Source: VXNE01 sp965208745
Lineage (GTDB): Bacteria; Pseudomonadota; Gammaproteobacteria; Pseudomonadales; Azotimanducaceae
DNA length: 64,000 bases
Direction of reading: 5' to 3'
Assembly: GCA_965208745.1 (NCBI GenBank)
Contig: CBDBPN010000004.1
Coordinates: forward strand, 3,906,001 to 3,970,000
This document shows positions 59,068 to 64,000 of this stretch, one piece after another. The notes below the pieces were generated by a model, which was given only the letters and a program-made list of their open reading frames with translations, was not told the origin of the DNA and did not search any database. Numbering within the stretch: the stretch's first letter is position 1; every line of letters begins with the position of its first letter. The translations under genes and the position numbers were made by a program.

Positions 59068-59817
59068 TTACCGCTGCTCATCTTCCGTTCGTGCTTCCCG
59101 TTCCCTTTCCTCTCTCTCCTCTTCCCGCGCCCGCGACAGCGCCGCGGCGATGAGTCCGGAGGGCGCGGCCACGATGCCAAGGCCGCAGACCAAAACCACG
59201 AAGGTGAACGCCCTCCCGCCGGAGGTAACCGGGTAGATGTCGCCGTAGCCCACGGTCGTCAGGGTGGCCACCGCCCACCACAGGCTGTGGAGGATGGACT
59301 GGAAGTGCTCGGGCTGGGCCTCCCGCTCGAAGTAGTAGATGCCCACGGCGGAGAGGTAGAGCAGGATTCCGGCGGCGAGCAGGAACAGCAGGATCTCCTC
59401 CCGGGCGAGGGTGAGCGCCCGCCGGTACCGGTGCAGCGCGCTGCTGTAGCGGAAGAACTTGAGGACGTGGAAGACGCGGAACAGCCGTACCGCGCGCACC
59501 GCGAGGAGGTCGACGCCGCCGAGGGAAACGTAGAAGGGCACGATGGCGACGAGGTCGACGATCCCGTAGAAGCTGAAGACGTAGCGCCACTTCCGCTTTG
59601 CCGCCGCCAGGCGCAGTCCGTACTCGAGGGTGAAGAGCACGGTGATCACCGCCTCGAGGAGGCGGAGCGCCGCCGTGGCCGCCGCCGGCAGTCCGGGCAG
59701 CGTTTCGACGGAGAGCGCGACCAGGGAAGTGATGATCAGGGCCAGGACGACCAGGTCGAACGTGCGGCCGGCGCGCGTGTCGTCGCGCTCGACGATCTCG
59801 ACGAGGCGTGCGTTCAT
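59068..59817 (-). CDS. Voltage-gated-type potassium channel (six-helix)
   Basis: A 249-residue ion-channel protein: helices in FDLVVLALIITSLVALSVET, a voltage-sensor-like helix with spaced Arg (AVRAVRLFRVFHVLKFFR), and a pore with the potassium filter TTVGYGD (near residue 198). A Glu/Arg-rich cytoplasmic tail ends the protein. The ATG at 59817 is preferred over upstream codons. It starts 13 bp after the deacetylase gene's stop, in the leftward run. Confidence 0.92.
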   Translation of the reverse strand: MNARLVEIVERDDTRAGRTFDLVVLALIITSLVALSVETLPGLPAAATAALRLLEAVITVLFTLEYGLRLAAAKRKWRYVFSFYGIVDLVAIVPFYVSLGGVDLLAVRAVRLFRVFHVLKFFRYSSALHRYRRALTLAREEILLFLLAAGILLYLSAVGIYYFEREAQPEHFQSILHSLWWAVATLTTVGYGDIYPVTSGGRAFTFVVLVCGLGIVAAPSGLIAAALSRAREEEREEREREARTEDEQR

Positions 59818-59830
59818 GGGCGCGCCCCGT

Positions 59831-60739
59831 TCACAGGAGCCCTTCCACGTGGAGCGCCGCGCAACGCGCGAGGGCGTCGAGGTCGTAGCCGCCTTCGAGT
59901 GTCGACACCACGCGACCGCCCGCGAAACGCTCGGCCGCATCGACGATGAGCTCCGTGACCCACCGATAGTCGTCGTCCTCGAGGTTGAGTCCGGCCAGCG
60001 GGTCCGCGCGGTGTGCGTCGAAACCTGCCGAAACCAGGATCAGCTCGGGCCGGTGCGACTCCAGCGCCGGGAGCCAGTCGCGTTCCACCGCCGCGCGGAA
60101 ATCCTGGCTGCCGGTCCCGGCGGCGAGCGGCGTATTGACGATGTTGGGCCGCGCGACATCCTGCCGGATGCCGGGATAGTACGGGTACTGGAAGCTCGAG
60201 CACACGAGCGCTTCCGGCCGTTCCTGGAACATCTCCACGGTGCCGTTGCCGTGGTGCACGTCGAAGTCGAGGATCGCCACGCGGCCGACCCGCTCGAGCG
60301 CCGCCGCGGCGCCGGCGGCGATGCTGTTGAAGAGGCAGAAGCCCATCACCGCACGGGACTCGGCGTGATGACCGGGCGGCCGGACGGCGCAGAAGGCACG
60401 CCGGGACGCACCGTCGAGGACGCGTTCGACGGCTTCCACGACTGCCCCTGCCGCGAGGCGCGCCGCGTGGAGCGAACCGCGGCTCATGACCGTGTCCGTC
60501 TCCACCCACAGCAGCCCGTCGGCGGGCGCCGCGCGGACGAGCGCGTCGATGTAGCGCCGGTCGTGTACCCGCGCGAGCGTGTCATCGTCCGCCGGCGCGG
60601 GCGTATGGCAGGAGAACTGGTGGAGGAGGCCATCGGCTTCGAAGCGGTCCACGACCGTGCTCAGGCGGGCCGGCCGCTCGGGGTGTCCGGCGGGCGTTTC
60701 GTGTGCGAGGCAGTCCGCGTGTGTGAAGAAGTCGAGCAT
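59831..60739 (-). CDS. Histone deacetylase / acetylpolyamine amidohydrolase family
   Basis: The 302-residue enzyme shows the Zn site: VRPPGHHAES (near residue 138), FCLFNSIAAGAA, LDFDVHHGNGTVEM (near 176), and SAGFDAHRADPL (near 257), the Asp-His-Asp ligands of class II-type deacetylases. Such bacterial enzymes remove acetyl groups from polyamines or proteins. It follows a small unknown gene with only 3 bp between stop and start. A substrate cannot be assigned. Confidence 0.92.
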   Translation of the reverse strand: MLDFFTHADCLAHETPAGHPERPARLSTVVDRFEADGLLHQFSCHTPAPADDDTLARVHDRRYIDALVRAAPADGLLWVETDTVMSRGSLHAARLAAGAVVEAVERVLDGASRRAFCAVRPPGHHAESRAVMGFCLFNSIAAGAAAALERVGRVAILDFDVHHGNGTVEMFQERPEALVCSSFQYPYYPGIRQDVARPNIVNTPLAAGTGSQDFRAAVERDWLPALESHRPELILVSAGFDAHRADPLAGLNLEDDDYRWVTELIVDAAERFAGGRVVSTLEGGYDLDALARCAALHVEGLL

Positions 60740-60742
60740 CGC

Positions 60743-61168
60743 TCAGCGAAAGCTGAACGCCAGCACGTTCACGCACCAGGGCGGCACAGCGTCCCGATGG
60801 GGCAGGTCCGACAGGCAGGTCGGCCGCTCGCCCAGGATCCACCAAACCGCATCGTCCTGCACGACGTAGGCGCGGCTGGCGAATGCGCTCACGTAGATCT
60901 CGCTGCGGTGGCTGCCGGGACCCTGTTCGGGGAACGGTACCATCTGTTCGAAGAGTTCGCTGCGCTCGGAATAGTGCGGGCTGGGCGCCCGCAGCCAGTC
61001 GAACTCGCTGGCGACGAACCACCAGTCGCCGTCGTCCGTCAGTTCCACGTGGCCGGCGCCCAGCACCGCGGCGCCGAAGGCGATGTTCGACGCGAGGGCG
61101 CTGGGGGTGACGGTACCGCCCTCGAATACGTCCGCCGCACGCCGCCGGACGAAGTCGAGATCCGTCAC
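60743..61168 (-). CDS. Unknown conserved-looking small protein
   Basis: The 141-residue protein has no recognised family. The GTG start overlaps the end of the transporter gene by 4 bp. Trp-rich segments (DGDWWFVASEFDWL, AVWWILGERPT) suggest a soluble beta-rich fold. It lies between a transporter and a deacetylase gene in a coupled run. Confidence 0.6.
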   Translation of the reverse strand: MTDLDFVRRRAADVFEGGTVTPSALASNIAFGAAVLGAGHVELTDDGDWWFVASEFDWLRAPSPHYSERSELFEQMVPFPEQGPGSHRSEIYVSAFASRAYVVQDDAVWWILGERPTCLSDLPHRDAVPPWCVNVLAFSFR

Positions 61169-62496
61169 GAAGCGGGTTCGCCGGCCTGGGCGCCGGACGC
61201 CCCGGCAGCCGCTTCCCGTTCTTCCAGCCTCTGCAGGTGACGCGCGTGCCGTGCCGGGCTGAAGAAGGCCAGGCAGGCGAGGGCCAGCGCGGCCAATCCC
61301 GCGATCAGCAGGAAGTTCTCGGACCACGTGAGCCCGGCGGAGATCGCGCCCGCGAGGAACGCCCCGGCCGACCGGCTCAGGTTCGCCAGGGACATGTAGA
61401 TGGCGAACTGCGTCGCCCCGATGCGCTTCCGGCAGAGGTTCATGAACAGTGCGATGACCGCGACGAACACGATCTGGGAGGCGATCAGCCAGGCGACGAG
61501 GCAGCCGACGACGAAGGCGTGGTCCTGCCAGAGGGCATCGAGCATTGCGAACACGACGGAGACGATGGCCGTGGCGGCGATGCCGATGCCGAGCAGGAGC
61601 TTGCCGCCGAAGCGGTCGATGGCGGGGCCGAACAGGATGCCGACGGTAGCGGCAAACAGGCTCAGCAGCCCGTACCAGGTGGTGTAGTCCGTGTCCGCGT
61701 ACCCGAGTTCCTGTACCGCGAACACCGGCGCGGCGGTGATGAACACGCCGCCCGCGGCGCGGGCGAAGAACTCCGCGGCGATCAGGACGAGACTCATCGG
61801 CAGGATCAGCGCGCGGAAGATCTCCGGGAACATCCCGAAGAAGTTCGTTGGCGCGATCGGGGGAGCGCCGGGCCGTCCCGGCGTCCATGGCAGCGCGCGC
61901 TCGCCCCCGCGCTCGCGACAGATTGCGACCAGCAGGAAGATGGCCGCAACGGTGCCGGCGCAGGCCAGCGCCGCCACGGGGAGGCCGAACGCGGCCAGCA
62001 GGTAGCCGCAGATAGGCGAGAACACGGCGTAGCCCACGGTCTGGCCGAAGGCCATGAACGCGTTGGCGCGTCCGCGTTCGTCTTCGGGCAGGAGGTCGAT
62101 GGCCATGCCGTCCACGGCCACGTCCTGCACGGCGGCGAACGACATCACGACGAATCCGATCGCCGTCAGCACGGCCACGTCCGTGGGGTCCGGAATGACA
62201 GCAAGGGAGAGGAGGGACAGCGTCAGGCCGCCCTGGGTGACCATGACCCAGGGCCGGCGCCGGCCCATGGACGGGATTCCGTACCGGTCCATGAATGGCC
62301 CGGAGACGAGCTTCAGCGCCCAGGGGAGTGCGACGACTCCCGTGAACAGGCCGATCTCTCCGAGCGTCGCACCCTGTTTGGCGAGCCACGCGAGGAGCGC
62401 GATCTGCAGCAACCCGATCGGCACGCCCTGCGCGAAGTAGAACGCGGTGAAAGCGCTGAAGCGGAGTCGGCGGGAGTCCGCCAGGACGATCCTCAT
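61165..62496 (-). CDS. Major facilitator transporter (AmpG-like)
   Basis: A 443-residue protein of about twelve membrane helices. MDRYGIPSMGRRRPWVMVTQ (near 69-88) is the cytoplasmic loop 2-3 motif, and QDVAVDGMAIDLLPEDERGR (near 123-142) is the strongly conserved region of the AmpG/muropeptide and acetyl-CoA transporter branch. A second half repeat follows. It could import muropeptides or another small solute. It is coupled to the next gene in both directions by 4-bp overlaps. Confidence 0.9.
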   Translation of the reverse strand: MRIVLADSRRLRFSAFTAFYFAQGVPIGLLQIALLAWLAKQGATLGEIGLFTGVVALPWALKLVSGPFMDRYGIPSMGRRRPWVMVTQGGLTLSLLSLAVIPDPTDVAVLTAIGFVVMSFAAVQDVAVDGMAIDLLPEDERGRANAFMAFGQTVGYAVFSPICGYLLAAFGLPVAALACAGTVAAIFLLVAICRERGGERALPWTPGRPGAPPIAPTNFFGMFPEIFRALILPMSLVLIAAEFFARAAGGVFITAAPVFAVQELGYADTDYTTWYGLLSLFAATVGILFGPAIDRFGGKLLLGIGIAATAIVSVVFAMLDALWQDHAFVVGCLVAWLIASQIVFVAVIALFMNLCRKRIGATQFAIYMSLANLSRSAGAFLAGAISAGLTWSENFLLIAGLAALALACLAFFSPARHARHLQRLEEREAAAGASGAQAGEPAS

Positions 62497-63464
62497 CGCC
62501 CCTTGGCCTCCTTGCGACGCGCCCGTGCGGGGACGCGGGGTACATAGTGGAAGTAGGTGCTCGCGATCTCGTCGTGCAGGCTGCCGAGCTGGACCTGGCA
62601 GCCGTCGACGAACGCGTGCAGGCCGGCGCCCTCGAGGTCGCGCACGTCCGCTTCCTGGATGTGGCGGATCATGCCGTGGCAGACCCGCAGCGGGCCGTCG
62701 CACCGCGGCAGCCGGCGCAGCCCGAACAGGAGCGAGTTCAGGCAACTCGCGTAGGAGCGGGGCTGGTCCTCGTACTGGAACAGGAACTCGAGCACGGCCG
62801 GTCCCTCCACCGGGGCCTGCATGATCGCCTGGTAGCTCTGGAGCGCGTAGAGGGAGCGCAGCACGCCACGCCACTGGATGGGCTCGAAGGGTTCGTCGGC
62901 GCTGCCGGCGCCCGAGCGCACGTCGATGATGCGCGTGGTCATGTCCGCCCGCTCGATGTGGTTCCCGAGCCGCAGGAACTGCCACTTGTCGTCGTGGGTC
63001 ATGTTGCTCGACAGGAACCCCTCGAGTTGCTGCACGCGGCGGGCGATGCCTTCGAGGACCTCGACCCGGCGGCTGCGCGAGAGCGGTCCCCGGAGGCCCG
63101 AACGGGCGAACAGATACAGTTCGTTCACGTACTCGAAGGTGACGCGCGGCATCGTGTCCCGCACGGTGCGCATGTTCTCCATCGCGTCGGCGAGGGAACT
63201 CAGGATGGAGGACGGATTGCGCGGGTCGCTCGCGAGGTAGCGGACCACGTTGCGCTCGGTGGTGTCGTCGTAGAGGGTGGCGAACAGGGCGCTCGAGCCG
63301 GTGATGTCCATGAGCACGCGCCAGTCGAGGGCGCGCCGCACGGGCAGGTCCATCAGGAGGTCCGCGTGTACCGCGATCAGCCGCGCCGTGCTTTCGGCGC
63401 GCTCGATGTAGCGGCCCATCCAGTAGATGCGCTCGGCGACCCGGGAGAGCGTCTGCAGCTTCAT
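62493..63464 (-). CDS. Alpha-E domain protein (DUF403)
   Basis: A 323-residue, wholly alpha-helical protein. The start MKLQTLSRVAERIYWMGRYI (1-20) and RAESTARLIAVHADLL are the hallmark of the Alpha-E family, which is found next to circularly permuted ATP-grasp proteins and often transglutaminase-like genes. The biochemical role is unknown, possibly peptide-ligation. It overlaps the transporter gene by 4 bp and begins 4 bp after the ATP-grasp gene. Confidence 0.93.
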   Translation of the reverse strand: MKLQTLSRVAERIYWMGRYIERAESTARLIAVHADLLMDLPVRRALDWRVLMDITGSSALFATLYDDTTERNVVRYLASDPRNPSSILSSLADAMENMRTVRDTMPRVTFEYVNELYLFARSGLRGPLSRSRRVEVLEGIARRVQQLEGFLSSNMTHDDKWQFLRLGNHIERADMTTRIIDVRSGAGSADEPFEPIQWRGVLRSLYALQSYQAIMQAPVEGPAVLEFLFQYEDQPRSYASCLNSLLFGLRRLPRCDGPLRVCHGMIRHIQEADVRDLEGAGLHAFVDGCQVQLGSLHDEIASTYFHYVPRVPARARRKEAKGR

Positions 63465-63468
63465 GGAC

Positions 63469-64000
63469 TCAGTCGACCACCCAGGTGTCCTTGCTGCCGC
63501 CCCCCTGCGAGGAGTTGACGACCATGGAGCCCTTGCGCAGCGCCACCCGGGTCAGCCCGCCCAGGGTGATGTAGGTGTGCTCGCCGGACAGGATGAAGGG
63601 CCGCAGGTCGAGATGGCGCGGCTCGAGGCGGCCCTTCACGAAGGTGGGCGCCGAGGACAGCGTCAGGAACGGCTGCCCGATGTAGTTGCGCGGGTTCGCC
63701 CGGACACGCCGCCGGAACGCCTCCCGCTCGCGCCGCGTGGAGTGGGGGCCGATCAGCATGCCGTAGCCTCCCGACTCGTTGGCCGGCTTCACCACGAGCT
63801 CCTCGATGTGCTCGAGGACGTAGTCCCGGGACGCCTTCTCCGCGCAGCGGTAGGTGGGCACGTTGGGCAGCACGGGTTCCTCGGCCAGGTAGTAGCGGAT
63901 GAGGTCGGGGACGTAGCTGTAGATCACCTTGTCGTCGGCGACCCCGCAGCCGGGCGCGTTCGCGAGGGCCACCTTGCCGGCGCGCCAGGCGCGCATGAGG
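63469..64000 (-). CDS. Circularly permuted ATP-grasp protein, truncated by window edge
   Basis: The C-terminal 175 residues are visible, in a frame open to the end of the window, so the start lies outside. NAPGCGVADDKVIYSYVPDL and LEHIEELVVKPANESGGYGM carry the ATP-binding Lys and glycine-rich loop, and SSAPTFVKGRLEPRHLDLRP with GSMVVNSSQGGGSKDTWV ends the protein. This is the DUF404/DUF407-type family that always accompanies Alpha-E proteins. It is the first visible gene of the leftward run. Confidence 0.92.
   Translation of the reverse strand, partial: LMRAWRAGKVALANAPGCGVADDKVIYSYVPDLIRYYLAEEPVLPNVPTYRCAEKASRDYVLEHIEELVVKPANESGGYGMLIGPHSTRREREAFRRRVRANPRNYIGQPFLTLSSAPTFVKGRLEPRHLDLRPFILSGEHTYITLGGLTRVALRKGSMVVNSSQGGGSKDTWVVD

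Noticed and set aside
1..64000. CRISPR array, tRNA, rRNA or prophage structural genes
   Set aside because: No spaced repeat array, cloverleaf, rRNA-like stretch or phage capsid/tail protein was recognised by reading; a covariance-model search would be needed to exclude small RNAs.

Overview
The window is a dense, roughly 68-70 % GC chromosomal segment from a Gram-negative bacterium. A TonB-dependent receptor, outer-membrane-type lipoproteins, a SorAB sulfite dehydrogenase, a two-ACT-domain threonine deaminase and a PspB-like protein point to Proteobacteria, most likely a marine or host-associated gammaproteobacterium; this placement is inference from gene content only. No rRNA, tRNA or CRISPR array was recognised. 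GTG and TTG starts and 4-bp stop/start overlaps are frequent.

Layout. 0-1.5 kb: the 3' part of an ABC-type ATPase coupled to a TOPRIM-like partner, a defence-like pair cut by the window edge. 1.5-4.5 kb: an aminotransferase-methyltransferase chimera and a DUF418 membrane protein. 4.5-7.7 kb: a TetR regulator divergent from a TonB receptor that lacks most of its plug, with a perfect palindrome between them. 7.7-14.8 kb: PhyH-HEAT oxygenase, hydratase, a two-subunit ABC exporter and a second PhyH enzyme. 14.8-15.8 kb: a decayed ATPase gene with a 13-bp perfect palindrome beside it. 16-18.1 kb: prolyl oligopeptidase. 18.1-20.2 kb: a complete ISAs1-type insertion sequence with 18-bp terminal repeats and a 10-bp target duplication, whose transposase carries an N-terminal DUF4338/DruA domain. 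20.3-25.6 kb: PhyH, epoxide hydrolase, cupin, an Uma2 gene between direct repeats, a ribbon-helix-helix/membrane-protein pair and an enoyl-CoA hydratase. 25.6-33.5 kb: acyl-CoA-dehydrogenase-like flavoprotein, ilvA, MAPEG protein, amidase, PspB-like protein, DUF4003 protein and sorAB. 33.5-37.9 kb: VOC protein, a hydrolase between two damaged PhyH genes, an intact PhyH and a GlcG/DUF336 gene interrupted by a run of 25 C. 38-44.4 kb: BCCT transporter, sulfurtransferase, class III aminotransferase, FAD oxidoreductase and an APH-fold kinase. 44.4-46.3 kb: a MerR/CarH-like regulator surrounded by TGTACAG boxes and a VapBC-like toxin-antitoxin pair. 46.3-56.3 kb: sulfatase, acyl-CoA synthetase with a second APH-fold kinase, ZIP transporter, CDF transporter, GNAT enzyme, then an enoyl-CoA hydratase/SDR/TauD run. 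56.3-64 kb: a tightly packed leftward run from a circularly permuted ATP-grasp protein to an aldo-keto reductase.

Together the genes describe a heterotroph rich in acyl-CoA chemistry and Fe(II)/2-oxoglutarate oxygenation (six PhyH loci and one TauD), with uptake of betaine/choline-type solutes and sulfur-compound handling. A recurrent theme is gene damage or chimerism: an internal deletion-fusion, a lost plug, frameshifts, a truncated paralogue, a homopolymer and a read-through fusion. These may be real decay or assembly/consensus errors; reads are needed to decide.
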